From assembly GCA_905372155.1 (NCBI GenBank), contig CAJPNZ010000001.1, forward strand, positions 124,001 through 188,000: a stretch of 64,000 nt of DNA, written 5' to 3'. The DNA is from Propionibacteriaceae bacterium. Its GTDB lineage: Bacteria; Actinomycetota; Actinomycetes; Propionibacteriales; Propionibacteriaceae. This document shows, one piece after another, positions 48,646 to 58,686 of the stretch. The stretch's first letter is position 1; every line of letters starts with the position of its first letter. The position numbers and the translations under genes are program-made. Below the pieces are notes generated by a model that had not been told where the DNA came from, made no database searches, and worked only from the letters and a program-made list of their open reading frames with translations.

Positions 48646-49836
48646 TTGAGCCGCTTGTTCACGTCCGAATCGGTCACCGAAGGGCATCCTGACAAGATAG
48701 CCGACTCCATTTCCGACGCCGTCCTGGATGCCCTTCTCGCGGAGGACCCTGCGTCACGGGTGGCGGTCGAGACCCTGATCACGACCGGCTTGGTGGTGGT
48801 TGCCGGTGAGGTGTCCACCACAGCGTGGGCTGATGTGGCGACCCTGGTGCGGCAACGCATCCTGGAGATCGGTTACAACAGCTCCCGGGTCGGTTTCGAT
48901 GGAGCCTCGTGTGGCGTCACCGTGGCCATCGGTTCGCAGTCGCCCGACATCGCCGGTGGCGTGAACGATTCCCTTGAGGTTCGCAACCACGAGGACGAAG
49001 ACGCTGCCAGCCGCCAGGGGGCCGGCGACCAGGGCCTGATGTTCGGTTACGCCTGTGACGAGACCGAGCAGCTGATGCCCCTGCCCATCCATTTGGCCCA
49101 CAGACTTGCGGCCCGCCTGACCGATGTTCGCAAGCAGGGCTTGCTCGGCTACCTGCGTCCCGACGGCAAGACCCAGGTCACTGTCCGCTACGAGGACGGG
49201 AAACCCATCGGCGTGGAGACCGTCGTGGTCTCCACGCAACATGATGACGGCGTCTCCCTGCCGGACGTGATGACCCCGGATATCATCCGCGAGGTCATCC
49301 TCCCCGTGCTGGGTGAGCACGGGTACGACGGGGCCGCGGCCCGGATCTTCGTGAACCCCTCGGGCAAGTTCGTGGTCGGCGGCCCGATGGGTGATGCGGG
49401 CGTCACGGGGCGAAAGATCATCGTCGACACCTACGGGGGCATGGCGCGGCACGGCGGAGGTGCGTTCTCCGGTAAGGATCCCTCCAAGGTGGACCGTTCC
49501 GCCGCCTACGCCACCCGCTGGGTGGCCAAGAACGTGGTGGCCTCGGGGCTGGCCGAGCGCTGCGAGGTCCAGGTCGCCTACGCCATCGGCCGGGCTCATC
49601 CGGTCGGTTTCTACCTGGATACCTTCGGGACCGGGAAAGTACCCAACGAGCAGATCGTGGATGCGGTGAACACCACCTTCGACCTGCGGCCCGCCAGCAT
49701 CATCGCCGACCTCGACCTGCTGCGCCCCATCTACCGGCAGTTCTCCACCCTCGGGCATTTCGGACGCACCGAGGCGGACGCCACGTGGGAGCGCACCGAC
49801 CGCGCGGAGGCACTGGCGAGGGCGGTGAAGGGCTGA
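48646..49836 (+). CDS. metK: S-adenosylmethionine synthase
   Basis: A 396 aa enzyme making SAM from methionine and ATP. It starts at TTG 48646 with GGAAGGAG 7 nt upstream. Motifs are [36 protein letters not shown], and the P-loop-like [22 protein letters not shown] is also the cofactor of the radical SAM maturase in this window. It sits 2 nt before priA. Confidence 0.97.
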   Translation: MSRLFTSESVTEGHPDKIADSISDAVLDALLAEDPASRVAVETLITTGLVVVAGEVSTTAWADVATLVRQRILEIGYNSSRVGFDGASCGVTVAIGSQSPDIAGGVNDSLEVRNHEDEDAASRQGAGDQGLMFGYACDETEQLMPLPIHLAHRLAARLTDVRKQGLLGYLRPDGKTQVTVRYEDGKPIGVETVVVSTQHDDGVSLPDVMTPDIIREVILPVLGEHGYDGAAARIFVNPSGKFVVGGPMGDAGVTGRKIIVDTYGGMARHGGGAFSGKDPSKVDRSAAYATRWVAKNVVASGLAERCEVQVAYAIGRAHPVGFYLDTFGTGKVPNEQIVDAVNTTFDLRPASIIADLDLLRPIYRQFSTLGHFGRTEADATWERTDRAEALARAVKG

Positions 49837-49838
49837 GC

Positions 49839-51800
49839 GTGTCGGCCACGCTGTTCGAGGTTCCGGCCGTCGAACAGGTCGCCAAGGTGGCGGTCGACGT
49901 CCCGCTCGCGCATCTGGATCGTCTCTTCGACTACCGTATCCCCGGGAAACTTCTTGAGGACGCCCGCCCGGGGGTGCGGGTCACCGTTCCCTTCGCCGGA
50001 CAGGTGGTGGACGGCTGGCTGGTTTCCGTCGGTGCCCCGGAGACCGGCGGGAAACTGGCCGATCTGCGTTCGGTTATCTCCCCGGAACCGATCCTGACCA
50101 CAAGGCTCTTCGATCTGATCCGGGCGGTCGCCGACCACTACGCGGGAACCTGGTGGGATGTGGCGCGCTTGGCGATCCCGCCCCGCCACTCGAGGATCGA
50201 GAAGCAGGAACAACGTACCTGGCCGGTTCCCGGGCCCGGGGGAATGCCGGAGATCCTGCCGGGTTTCCCTGGAGGACCCGAACTGCTCACAGCACTGGCG
50301 GAGGGCGGCGCCCCGCGTGCCTTCTGGCAGGTTCCGTGCGTCGCCGGCCCGCCGGGGGATCTCACCGGAGGCGTGCTGGAAGCTGTTTCGGCGAGCTTGG
50401 CCTCGGGACGCGGGGCGCTGGTCCTGTTCCCGACGATCCGGGGCATGGAGGCCGGCGCCGCCCGGCTGGAGCGGCTCCTGGGACAGGGTTGTGTGGCGCG
50501 GCTCAGCTGGGAACTCAGCAGGGGGTTGCGTTACGAGAACTACCTGGCGTGTTCACGCGGCCGGGCCAGGGTAGTGGTGGGAACCCAGTCGGCGGTTTTT
50601 GCCCCCCTGCCCGATCCGGGCCTGATAGTGGTGGTTGACGACGGCAACGAGGGACACTGCTTCGAGCGGTTCCCCCGCCCGCACGTGCGTTCGGTCGCGA
50701 TGATCCGGGCCGTTCAGGATGGCTGCGCACTACTTCTGGCCTCCCATGCCCGTTCTTGCGAGGCGCAGGGACTGATCGAACGCCAATGGCTCCGAGAACT
50801 GGCCCTGCCGTCGCGGGAAATGCGCCGTATCGGACCGGCGCTCCGGTCGGTGCCCGAGACCCAGCAGAGCAATCCCGGCGGAACCCGGCTGCGGCTTCCC
50901 CGTCAGGCCTTCGAACACCTGCGGATCCGGCTGGCCTCCGGGCCGGTACTGGTCTCCGTGGCCCGGGCCGGGCATTCCCCGGGTCTTCGCTGCGCGCGGT
51001 GCCGGGCGAGGGCGACCTGCCCCCGGTGCGGTGGCCCGCTGCTCCGGCCCTCGCGGGACCAGCTGCTCTGCCGTCTGTGCGGACACACCCCGGTCCGGTT
51101 CGAGTGCACCCGCTGCCACGCCACCGGGCTGCGTGCCCCGATCGCGGGTTCGGAACGCACCGCGGAGGAACTGGGAAGGGCCTTTCCCGGGGTGCGGGTG
51201 ATCAACTCCTCTGCGGAACGGATCCGTTCCGGGATACCGGAAGAGCCGGCGATCGTCGTCGCGACCCCCGGCGGGGAACCCGGGGTTCCGGGCGGCTACG
51301 CGGGTGCCTTGATCCTCGACGTGGAACTGGCCCTGTCGCGTGCGGACCTGCGCGTCGGTGAGGAAACCCTGCGCCGTTGGTGCCAGGTGGCCTGCCTCGT
51401 ACGACCCGCGGTTGACGGGGGAGGACTTCTCATCGTCGGGCCACCGGAGGAACCTGCGGTCCAGGCGCTGCTCCGGGCCGATCCAGGGGGATTCGCTGCC
51501 CGCGAACTTGCCGATCGTGCCGCTGCCGGCCTGCCCCCGGCTGTCAAAGCGGTTCAGGTTGGTGGCGACCCGGATGCGGTGGCGGCTTTCCTGGACAACG
51601 ATCCGTTCACTGGCGCCGAGGTGCTGGGACCCACCCTGACACGGGAGAATCCCGACCCGGAGGCGATGTCGTTGCTGCGCTGCCCCCTGGAGGAGGGACG
51701 CGAACTGGTGAGGGCCGTCAAGCATGCGGCCGCCATCCGGTCGGCCCGCAAGGAGGGCGGCCGACTGTTCCTGCAAGTCGATCCGATGACCCTCACGTGA
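49839..51800 (+). CDS. priA: Primosomal protein N' (PriA) lacking helicase motifs
   Basis: A 653 aa protein. The 3' DNA-binding domain is clear (VDVPLAHLDRLFDYRIPG, PGVRVTVPFAGQVVDGWLV). The helicase core is degenerate: no Walker A GxGKT is present, and the DEEH box is replaced by VVVDDGNEGH. The eight zinc-binding Cys are retained (CARC, CPRC, CRLC, CTRC). Loss of ATPase motifs is known for actinobacterial PriA, so it probably acts as a structural primosome component. GTG 49839 is chosen because family proteins begin near this point; the longer frame overlaps metK. Confidence 0.92.
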   Translation: MSATLFEVPAVEQVAKVAVDVPLAHLDRLFDYRIPGKLLEDARPGVRVTVPFAGQVVDGWLVSVGAPETGGKLADLRSVISPEPILTTRLFDLIRAVADHYAGTWWDVARLAIPPRHSRIEKQEQRTWPVPGPGGMPEILPGFPGGPELLTALAEGGAPRAFWQVPCVAGPPGDLTGGVLEAVSASLASGRGALVLFPTIRGMEAGAARLERLLGQGCVARLSWELSRGLRYENYLACSRGRARVVVGTQSAVFAPLPDPGLIVVVDDGNEGHCFERFPRPHVRSVAMIRAVQDGCALLLASHARSCEAQGLIERQWLRELALPSREMRRIGPALRSVPETQQSNPGGTRLRLPRQAFEHLRIRLASGPVLVSVARAGHSPGLRCARCRARATCPRCGGPLLRPSRDQLLCRLCGHTPVRFECTRCHATGLRAPIAGSERTAEELGRAFPGVRVINSSAERIRSGIPEEPAIVVATPGGEPGVPGGYAGALILDVELALSRADLRVGEETLRRWCQVACLVRPAVDGGGLLIVGPPEEPAVQALLRADPGGFAARELADRAAAGLPPAVKAVQVGGDPDAVAAFLDNDPFTGAEVLGPTLTRENPDPEAMSLLRCPLEEGRELVRAVKHAAAIRSARKEGGRLFLQVDPMTLT

Positions 51801-51810
51801 GGAGGAAACC

Positions 51811-52725
51811 ATGAAACTGGTGTTCGCCGGCACCCCCGGGGTGGCCGTGCCGAGCCTCGACGCCCTGATGGATTCGAGACACGAGGTGGTGGCGGTGGTC
51901 ACTAGGCCGGACGCCACGGCGGGCCGCGGGCGTCGGCTCACCCCCTCGCCGGTCGCGATCCGGGCCGCGGAGCTTGGACTCGAAGTCCTCAAACCCGCTC
52001 ATCCCCGGGACCCGGATTTCCGGTACCGACTGGGGGAACTGGCCCCGGATGTGTGCGCGGTGGTTGCCTATGGTGCCCTGCTGCCCACCTCGGTCCTCGA
52101 GATCCCGGCTCACGGCTGGATCAACCTGCACTTCTCCCTGCTGCCCAGGTGGCGTGGGGCGGCCCCGGTGCAGCGGGCCGTGATGGCGGGCGATCCCGAG
52201 ATCGGAACCTCCTGTTTCCGTATCGTCCGGGAACTCGACGCGGGGGACGTCTACCGGATCGCGGCCCGTCCCATGCCGGAGGCCACCGCAGGGGAGCTGT
52301 TCGAACTGCTCGCGGTCTCGGGTGCTGCCCAGCTTGTCGAGACCATCGACGCCGTCGAGGCGGGCGAGGCCCCCGTGCCCCAGGAAGCCGTCGGGGTGAC
52401 ACGGGCCGCGAAGATCACGGTGGAGGAGGCGCGGGTGGATTTCACCCGGCCGGCGGCCGAGGTCCGCAACCACATCCTCGGATGCTCCCCGGAACCGGGG
52501 GCTTGGTGTGGACTGAACGGAAAACGGCTCAAGCTGTACCGGGCGCGGCTCGCCGATGCCCAGTTCACCCCGGCACCCGGTGAACTGCACGTGACCAAAC
52601 GCCAGGTCTTCGTCGGGGCGGGTGAAGGTGTTCTCGAGCTGCTGGAGGTCCAGGCCCCGGGCAAACGGCGAATGGCGGCCATCGACTGGGCCCGTTCCGG
52701 TGCCGCGTCGGGGAGGCTCGTGTGA
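51811..52725 (+). CDS. fmt: Methionyl-tRNA formyltransferase
   Basis: A 304 aa enzyme that formylates initiator Met-tRNA. It begins MKLVFAGTPGVAVPSLDAL and has the catalytic HxSLLP site (INLHFSLLPRWRGAAPVQ), the Asp of ELDAGDVYR, and a C-terminal OB-like domain. AGGAGG lies 5 nt before the ATG. The peptide deformylase gene (def) that often precedes fmt is not here. Its stop overlaps the rsmB start. Confidence 0.95.
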   Translation: MKLVFAGTPGVAVPSLDALMDSRHEVVAVVTRPDATAGRGRRLTPSPVAIRAAELGLEVLKPAHPRDPDFRYRLGELAPDVCAVVAYGALLPTSVLEIPAHGWINLHFSLLPRWRGAAPVQRAVMAGDPEIGTSCFRIVRELDAGDVYRIAARPMPEATAGELFELLAVSGAAQLVETIDAVEAGEAPVPQEAVGVTRAAKITVEEARVDFTRPAAEVRNHILGCSPEPGAWCGLNGKRLKLYRARLADAQFTPAPGELHVTKRQVFVGAGEGVLELLEVQAPGKRRMAAIDWARSGAASGRLV

Positions 52726-54056
52726 GCGGGGGGCTGTCTCCTCGGAGGGTCGCGTTCGACGTGCTGAGGCAGGTGAGTGGTGAGGGCGCCTACGCGAATC
52801 TGGCGCTCGCCAAACGGCTGACCCGGGCGGGCCTGGAAACCAGGGACGCGGCCTTCGTCACGGAACTCGTTGCCGGTACCTGCCGCCTGCGGGGCACCTA
52901 TGATGCGATCATCGAGTCCGCCTCGGGACGAGGCCTGAAAACCATGCAACCCGCGGTGGTGGACCTGCTGCGGCTGCTCGCTCATCAGGCACTTGGCATG
53001 GCCGTGCCCGCGCGGGCAGCCGTCGCCGCCACCGTGGGACTGGCCCGCGACACCGTCGGGCAGCGGGTCACCGGCCTGGTCAACGCCGTCGGGCGCCGGA
53101 TTGCCGCGCACGACCTCCAGGAGTGGGTGGAGCTGCTGAGCGAGGGCCTCGACGAGACGGACAGGCTGGCGATCAGGACCCACCACCCCCGCTGGATCGT
53201 TGCGGCCTACGAGAAGGTGCTCCAGGAAAACGAGGTCGCCCAGGCTCTGGAGGCCAACAACCTGGCACCGAGACCAACCCTCGTGATGCGTCCCGGACTT
53301 GCGGAGGTCGAGGAACTCGCTCCCGCCGTCCCCACCGTGTACTCGCCCTTCGGGGCGGTTCTCGACGGGGCTCCGGGCGACCTGGCGGCGGTCAGGGAAG
53401 GCCGGGCCGGCGTGCAGGACGAGGGTTCGCAACTGGTGTGCCTGGCCCTGACCCGGGTGGAGGCACCGAGCGGGCCGTGGCTGGATCTGTGCGCCGGTCC
53501 CGGTGGGAAGTCCGCGCTCCTGGCGGGGCTGGCCAGGCAACGGGGGGAACACCTCGTCGCCAACGAGGTGGCCGCGCATCGCGCGAAACTCGTTGAACAG
53601 GCCCTGGCGGTCTACCCACCTGGAACAGCGAGCGTCATCTGTTCAGACGGGTGTGACCCGGAACCGGTCAGGCGGCACGCTCCTTTCGCCAGGATCATGG
53701 TGGACGCCCCCTGCAGCGGCCTGGGGGCGCTGCGTCGCCGCCCCGAGGCCCGGTGGCGCCGCACACCGGCCGACCTGGCGGAACTCGTCTCGTTGCAACG
53801 CGCTCTGCTGGAAACCGCCATCGGTCTGCTGGTTCCCGGGGGAGTGGCCGCCTACGTGACCTGCTCACCCCACGCGGATGAGACCGCCGCCATCGTCGAG
53901 GCGGCCCTGAAAAACAACCCACATATGGAACTTCTGGATGCAGCAGCCCTGCTTCCTGAGGTGCCCGGTGCCGCCCGGGGCGGGTACGTGCAGCTGTGGC
54001 CCCACCGCCACGGAACCGACGCCATGTTCCTGGCTCTGCTTCGTGGCACATCCTGA
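52722..54056 (+). CDS. rsmB: 16S rRNA (cytosine-C5)-methyltransferase RsmB/Fmu
   Basis: A 444 aa protein with an N-terminal NusB-like RNA-binding domain (SPRRVAFDVLRQVSGEGAYA) and a C-terminal SAM methyltransferase domain. SAM-binding block WLDLCAGPGGKSALLAGLA, motif IV DAPCSGLGALRRRPEARW and the catalytic Cys motif YVTCSPHADET identify the m5C RNA methyltransferase family. It starts at a GTG overlapping the fmt stop (GTGA). Confidence 0.95.
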   Translation: MSGGLSPRRVAFDVLRQVSGEGAYANLALAKRLTRAGLETRDAAFVTELVAGTCRLRGTYDAIIESASGRGLKTMQPAVVDLLRLLAHQALGMAVPARAAVAATVGLARDTVGQRVTGLVNAVGRRIAAHDLQEWVELLSEGLDETDRLAIRTHHPRWIVAAYEKVLQENEVAQALEANNLAPRPTLVMRPGLAEVEELAPAVPTVYSPFGAVLDGAPGDLAAVREGRAGVQDEGSQLVCLALTRVEAPSGPWLDLCAGPGGKSALLAGLARQRGEHLVANEVAAHRAKLVEQALAVYPPGTASVICSDGCDPEPVRRHAPFARIMVDAPCSGLGALRRRPEARWRRTPADLAELVSLQRALLETAIGLLVPGGVAAYVTCSPHADETAAIVEAALKNNPHMELLDAAALLPEVPGAARGGYVQLWPHRHGTDAMFLALLRGTS

Positions 54057-54063
54057 ACATCGC

Positions 54064-54069
54064 TAGGCT
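54064..54069 (+). promoter_or_regulatory. -10 box for a leaderless rpe transcript
   Basis: TAGGCT lies 6 nt before the rpe ATG; there is no Shine-Dalgarno site. Confidence 0.35.
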
Positions 54070-54075
54070 TCGGGC

Positions 54076-54729
54076 ATGCGCATCACCCCGAGCATTCTGA
54101 ACGCCGACTTCGCCAATCTCCGACACGAAATCGGACGGATACCGGGGGCGGACGGGGTGCACGTGGATGTCATGGACAACCATTTCGTGCCGAACTTGAC
54201 GATCGGGCTTCCCGTGGTCGAATGCCTGCGCAAGGTGACCGATCAGCTCCTGGACATTCACCTGATGATCGAGGACCCGGACCGCTGGGCCCCGGCCTAC
54301 GCCGAAGCAGGGGCGGAGTCGGTTACCTTCCACGTAGAGGCGGCCCACGCCCCGATCCGGCTGGCCCGGGAGCTGCGGGCCCGTGGGGCGAGGGCGTCGA
54401 TGGCCCTCAAACCCGCCACCCCGATCGAGCCCTACGCCGAGATGTTCGACGAATTGGACATGGTGCTGCTCATGACCGTCGAACCCGGTTTCGGCGGGCA
54501 GAAATTCCTTGATCTCGTGCTGCCGAAGATCCGCCGGACCCGGGAACTGATCGGGGATCGCCCGATCTGGTTGCAGGTCGACGGCGGGGTCTCGGTGGAA
54601 ACGATCGGGCGCTGCGCTGAGGCGGGCGCTGACACCTTCGTGGCCGGCTCCGCGGTCTACAACGCCCCCGATCCGGACGCCATGGTGCGGGAACTGCGTG
54701 AGCTGGCCGACTCCGCGTGGTGCTGCTGA
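54076..54729 (+). CDS. rpe: Ribulose-phosphate 3-epimerase
   Basis: A 217 aa TIM-barrel enzyme of the pentose phosphate pathway. It begins [18 protein letters not shown] and carries the metal and catalytic motifs [43 protein letters not shown] and [10 protein letters not shown]. It lies 19 nt after rsmB and converges with the PAC2 gene, with 1 nt between the stops. Confidence 0.96.
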   Translation: MRITPSILNADFANLRHEIGRIPGADGVHVDVMDNHFVPNLTIGLPVVECLRKVTDQLLDIHLMIEDPDRWAPAYAEAGAESVTFHVEAAHAPIRLARELRARGARASMALKPATPIEPYAEMFDELDMVLLMTVEPGFGGQKFLDLVLPKIRRTRELIGDRPIWLQVDGGVSVETIGRCAEAGADTFVAGSAVYNAPDPDAMVRELRELADSAWCC

Positions 54730-54730
54730 A

Positions 54731-55570
54731 TCAGCCCGGTTCGTCGCCCCGGTCACGGAGGTAGCGTTCGAACTCCGCGGCGATGGAGTCGCCGGTGGCG
54801 CCCTCCACATCGGAGGCGTCGCGGGCCTCCTCCAGTTGTTCGATGTACTCGGCCACGTCGGGATCCTCGGCGCTCAGCTCATCCACGGCCTGCACCCACT
54901 TGCCGGCCTCACTGAGCAGGTCACCAGCCCCGAGGCTGGCGCCCAGGACCTGCTCCATGCGGCTGAGCAGGGCGTGCTGGCCTTTCGGGTTCGGGGGAGT
55001 GGCGACGTAGTGGGGAATGGAAACCCACATGGATGCGCTGGGGAATCCCTCGGCGATCAGCATCTGGTTGACCACGCCCGTGATGCCGGTCGGACCCTCG
55101 TAGGTGAGTTCCTCGATGGCGAGGCTGCCCTTCAGCTGCGAGTCGTAGGTGTACATGGCTACGGGAAGGGGACGCGAGTGTGGGGTGTCGCTGAGCATGG
55201 CTCCCAGCAGCAAAACCATCGACGGCTCGTAGCGTTTCAACCGCTGAACCAGCTCACGGGAAAAGCTGCGCCACAACTGGTTGGGTTCGGGACCGACCAC
55301 GATGATCAGGTCGCGTTCCGGTAGGCGCACCCGCTGGAGGGTGATGTGGGGCCATTGGATCCAGGGCCCATCGGGGGAACGGCGCAGGATCGGACGGGTC
55401 ACCTGGAAGTCGAAGTAGTGTTCGGCGTCGATGGTCTCGAGTTCGGACGAGGGGTAGTGCTCCATCAGGTGTAGCAACGCGTCGCTGGCCGCGTTGGCCG
55501 CGTCGTTCCAACCGCTGAAGGCGATCACGACGGCCGGGTTTTTGAGGTCCTCGGGCCGGGGGTGCTGCAT
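54731..55570 (-). CDS. PAC2 family protein
   Basis: A 279 aa protein of the PAC2 (proteasome assembly chaperone 2-like) superfamily. It shows the N-terminal NPAVVIAFSGWNDAANAASD, the DFQVTRPILRR region with IQWPHITLQRVRLPERDLII, and GEPNQLWRSF-like PEPNQLWRSFSRELV. Archaeal and eukaryotic relatives assist proteasome assembly, but the bacterial role is not established. A minus-strand TAGACT 6 nt before ATG 55570 suggests a leaderless transcript. It is divergent from the pilus operon. Confidence 0.88.
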   Translation of the reverse strand: MQHPRPEDLKNPAVVIAFSGWNDAANAASDALLHLMEHYPSSELETIDAEHYFDFQVTRPILRRSPDGPWIQWPHITLQRVRLPERDLIIVVGPEPNQLWRSFSRELVQRLKRYEPSMVLLLGAMLSDTPHSRPLPVAMYTYDSQLKGSLAIEELTYEGPTGITGVVNQMLIAEGFPSASMWVSIPHYVATPPNPKGQHALLSRMEQVLGASLGAGDLLSEAGKWVQAVDELSAEDPDVAEYIEQLEEARDASDVEGATGDSIAAEFERYLRDRGDEPG

Positions 55571-55576
55571 CCTTCC

Positions 55577-55582
55577 AGTCTA
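55577..55582 (-). promoter_or_regulatory. -10 box for the PAC2 gene
   Basis: On the minus strand TAGACT ends 6 nt before ATG 55570, the leaderless layout. It is divergent from the pilus promoter about 45 nt away. Confidence 0.45.
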
Positions 55583-55624
55583 TTGGCCCTGCCGGTGACC
55601 TCAAACCGGGCGGGCCGGCAGCGA

Positions 55625-55654
55625 TTGACAGGGGTGTTGACCGGGATTTATGCT
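55625..55654 (+). promoter_or_regulatory. Promoter of the pilus operon
   Basis: A perfect -35 TTGACA (55625-55630), an 18-nt spacer and TATGCT (55649-55654) give the best sigma-A-type promoter seen in the window. The leader to ATG 55744 would be about 80 nt, with GGAAAGG as ribosome-binding site. Confidence 0.65.
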
Positions 55655-55743
55655 CGCCAAGGAGTTTGGGGGGATCAACTCTGTTGCATGGGGCATTCCG
55701 TCAATTTCCGAACAATGTTCGACGCCGAGCCGGAAAGGCGCCC

Positions 55744-58617
55744 ATGAAATTGCTGAAACGCATCGTGTTCGGCATGCTCGCCGCCCTTGTCACGGCCGTC
55801 AGTGGCATTGTTCTCATCCCGCGGCCGGCGCAGGCCGACTACGCCACCGGCGGCCGAGGCTATTTCGTCAAGTCCGTGGTCTGGGCCGAGTGGGGGAACA
55901 AGGGCGACATCATTCCCGCTTCGGGGCTCACGAAAACCCAGTACACGCAGGTCGGCAGCACAACGCTCGCTCTCGAATGCACTTTGTCACAACCGGATTC
56001 CGGCAGTGGGTACGGATACAATCAGAACACCACGCTGGATGTCTGGACCGCGGGAAGCTGGCGGAAGGACGGTTTGGACGACCTCTACAACCGTGGCGGC
56101 ACGGGCACCAACAATCGGATGACCAATGCCATTCACACCAAATATGCCAAGACCACGGTCAGTTTCAAGGTTTCCTGCTCGGCCATCGTTTCCGGCCCGG
56201 GTTTCCCAGCGGGAGGGCAGCGTGTTCCGGTGGACGGAATGGTCGTTGCCGATGCCGAGTCCAGCGACCCGAATCCCGACGAATACATCAAGGTGGAAAC
56301 CAGCAGCAATGCCCAGTGGCGGGTCCTGGACCGGATTCGCGACAGCGGTTGCACATCGACGACGCTGGCCCAGCAAAGCACATCGGGAGGATCACGAACC
56401 CTGACGCTTCTCCCGGGAGGCGTGACCTGTCCCAACACCGGCCCCACCGTCGCCATGGTTGCCAGCAATGTCTCCGAGGCAACCATCACGATGTTCGGTC
56501 AGGGACAGGCGGCAGCAGCCGTGGGCGCCGTCATCAACCTCGACTACGGCGATGCCCCCATCAGCTACGGAGCCGCAGCCGCGCAATACCTGACGGGCTG
56601 GAACGGTTCATCACTTCCCGACGGCACCACAGATGCCTTCAGCACCAGACTGGCATGGCCACCCAGGAACCCCGACGTGATGCTGGGCAGACGCATAGAC
56701 CCCGAACCGGTCAACCCCGTGAACGGTGACGGCACCCAGGACGACAAGAACCCCGCCAGTCCGAATGACGAGGACGCCATATCGGGAACACCGCTCTACC
56801 ACGTGATACGGGGCGGGGGAACCGCCACCCAGGAGATCGTCTGCACGGGCCGAGGACACAACCGCGGCTGGGTGGACTGGAATCGCAACGGGGTCTTCGA
56901 TGAGGCGGAGGCATCCGACACGGTGCAGTGCGCCGGGGGCAGAGCCACTCTCACCTGGTCCATCCCGCAGGATGCGGTCACCGGGAACAGCTACCTGCGG
57001 CTGCGTGCCGCCGCCGCGGCGGATTCCCTGACGAGCCCTACGGGATTGACCGTCACCGGGGAGGTCGAGGACCACAAGGTGCAGATCAGCACCTATGAAC
57101 TCGAGATCTCCAAGACCTCCGACGCCCTGGTCGGGAAGAAGTTCGCGGGCGACGAGGTGACATACACCGTCACAGCGAAGAACCCGAGCAGAACCCCTTT
57201 CACCAACACCAGCCCGGCCTACGTCTTCGACGACCTGAGAGGAGTACTCGACGACGCCACCGTGATCACGGGCTCCCTGCAGGCCACCGTCGGGAACAGC
57301 AGCCGCGGTGACGTGGTCTTCGACTCGAACACGAGCAGGATCGCATGGCGGGGCACGCTGGCCCCCAACGAAACGCTCACCCTGACCTATCGGGTGCGCC
57401 TCAAGGTCGGGGGAGACCGTGACCTGCGCAACGTCGCCTGGGGACAGGCGGGTGTTGCCACCCCGGCGACGAACGTGACCTGCGAGAACCGCACAGCCGA
57501 GGGACGTGACGGATCGACGAACCACCCCTGCGCCGCCGAGCGGTATCAGCTGATGTCGCTGCTGAAGACCTTCCAGAACAACTACGACCCGGCCCCGAAC
57601 GCCGCGGACTGGACACTGACCGCTACCGGAAACTTCGGTGGCGAAACCGGCGACACCGAACGCGTCGTCCCGGGGAACACCGCCGTCACCAACGCGAACA
57701 CCTTCGTGGTGCCAGTAGGGGAGTCCTTCCAGTTCAAGGAAAAGGCGGCTCCGGAGGTCATGAAGGGATACGAGTTCCTAAACCCCGGAGTGACCGCCGT
57801 AGGTGGGAACCAGGTGGAACTCGTCAACAGGGACAAACCCGCCTCCGCCAAGTGGACCAAAACCGACAGCGAAACCGGCGAGCTGATCGGGGAATCCGAG
57901 TGGACACTGAAAGGTCCCACCGCCCCCGGCGGACTGGTGATCACCGACTGCATCGCCGCCGACCGCAGCCTGTGCACGGGACCGGACAAGGATCCCGGGG
58001 CGGGTTCCTTCCTGCTGGAGGAACTGAAATGGGGGGAGCACACACTGACCGAGGTCGCGCCACCACCCGGGTACGTGCTGTCGAACTTCTCCGAGCAGAT
58101 CGTCCGGCTCAGCAGCACCGACACCGGCTCCGAACCTTTCGAGATCGGCGCGATCCCCAACGATCGCCTGCCGGGATCCATCTCCTGGCGGAAGACGGAA
58201 TCGGGAACGACGAACCCACTGGCAGGCTCCGTCTGGAAACTGACGAACGCCTCGGGAGCGACCATCACCGACATCACGGACTGCGTCGCTCCGGGCAGCT
58301 GCACGGGACCCGACCAGGATCCCGCACCCGGGTCGTTCCGGGTCGAGAGGTTGTCGTGGGGCACCTGGACACTCACGGAGACCGGTGCGCCGCTGGGCTA
58401 CCTGTTGACCACACGGGAGGAAACCCTCCAGATCGGCTCGCAGGCCGTGCACCAGACGGTGAAGGATCCGTTCGAGAACACCCGTGCCCCGGTCCCGGTG
58501 CTGCCGTTGACCGGGGGCACACCGAGCGACATCTACCACTACTCGGGGGGCGGCCTGTTGATCGTCGCAGCCGCGCTGGTCCTCCTCAAACGTTGCCGGA
58601 GGAACAAGCACTCGTGA
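55744..58617 (+). CDS. LPXTG-anchored pilus tip adhesin/minor pilin with GEVED and SpaA-like domains
   Basis: A 957 aa surface protein. A signal peptide (KRIVFGMLAALVTAVSGIVL, cleavage near AQA-DY) is followed by an unassigned region (~35-320), a GEVED domain (WVDWNRNGVFDEAEASDTV to GEVEDH), a DUF11-like segment (YELEISKTSDALVGKKFAGD onward), and two SpaA/CnaB-like repeats in the last third (KWTKTDSETGELIGESEW and SWRKTESGTTNPLAGSVW). Each repeat has a TLTE.APPPGY-type E-box (TLTEVAPPPGY, TLTETGAPLGY). LPLTG is at 920-924, then a helix and basic tail. No VYPK pilin motif is seen, so a tip rather than a shaft role fits, as with FimB/FimQ of Actinomyces. ATG 55744 has GGAAAGG upstream. Confidence 0.88.
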   Translation: MKLLKRIVFGMLAALVTAVSGIVLIPRPAQADYATGGRGYFVKSVVWAEWGNKGDIIPASGLTKTQYTQVGSTTLALECTLSQPDSGSGYGYNQNTTLDVWTAGSWRKDGLDDLYNRGGTGTNNRMTNAIHTKYAKTTVSFKVSCSAIVSGPGFPAGGQRVPVDGMVVADAESSDPNPDEYIKVETSSNAQWRVLDRIRDSGCTSTTLAQQSTSGGSRTLTLLPGGVTCPNTGPTVAMVASNVSEATITMFGQGQAAAAVGAVINLDYGDAPISYGAAAAQYLTGWNGSSLPDGTTDAFSTRLAWPPRNPDVMLGRRIDPEPVNPVNGDGTQDDKNPASPNDEDAISGTPLYHVIRGGGTATQEIVCTGRGHNRGWVDWNRNGVFDEAEASDTVQCAGGRATLTWSIPQDAVTGNSYLRLRAAAAADSLTSPTGLTVTGEVEDHKVQISTYELEISKTSDALVGKKFAGDEVTYTVTAKNPSRTPFTNTSPAYVFDDLRGVLDDATVITGSLQATVGNSSRGDVVFDSNTSRIAWRGTLAPNETLTLTYRVRLKVGGDRDLRNVAWGQAGVATPATNVTCENRTAEGRDGSTNHPCAAERYQLMSLLKTFQNNYDPAPNAADWTLTATGNFGGETGDTERVVPGNTAVTNANTFVVPVGESFQFKEKAAPEVMKGYEFLNPGVTAVGGNQVELVNRDKPASAKWTKTDSETGELIGESEWTLKGPTAPGGLVITDCIAADRSLCTGPDKDPGAGSFLLEELKWGEHTLTEVAPPPGYVLSNFSEQIVRLSSTDTGSEPFEIGAIPNDRLPGSISWRKTESGTTNPLAGSVWKLTNASGATITDITDCVAPGSCTGPDQDPAPGSFRVERLSWGTWTLTETGAPLGYLLTTREETLQIGSQAVHQTVKDPFENTRAPVPVLPLTGGTPSDIYHYSGGGLLIVAAALVLLKRCRRNKHS

Positions 58618-58686
58618 TCCCGCAACCTGAACGGGACCACACGCGAAACCGTCGATGAACTCGACAAAACAGATGGAGGGAATCAG

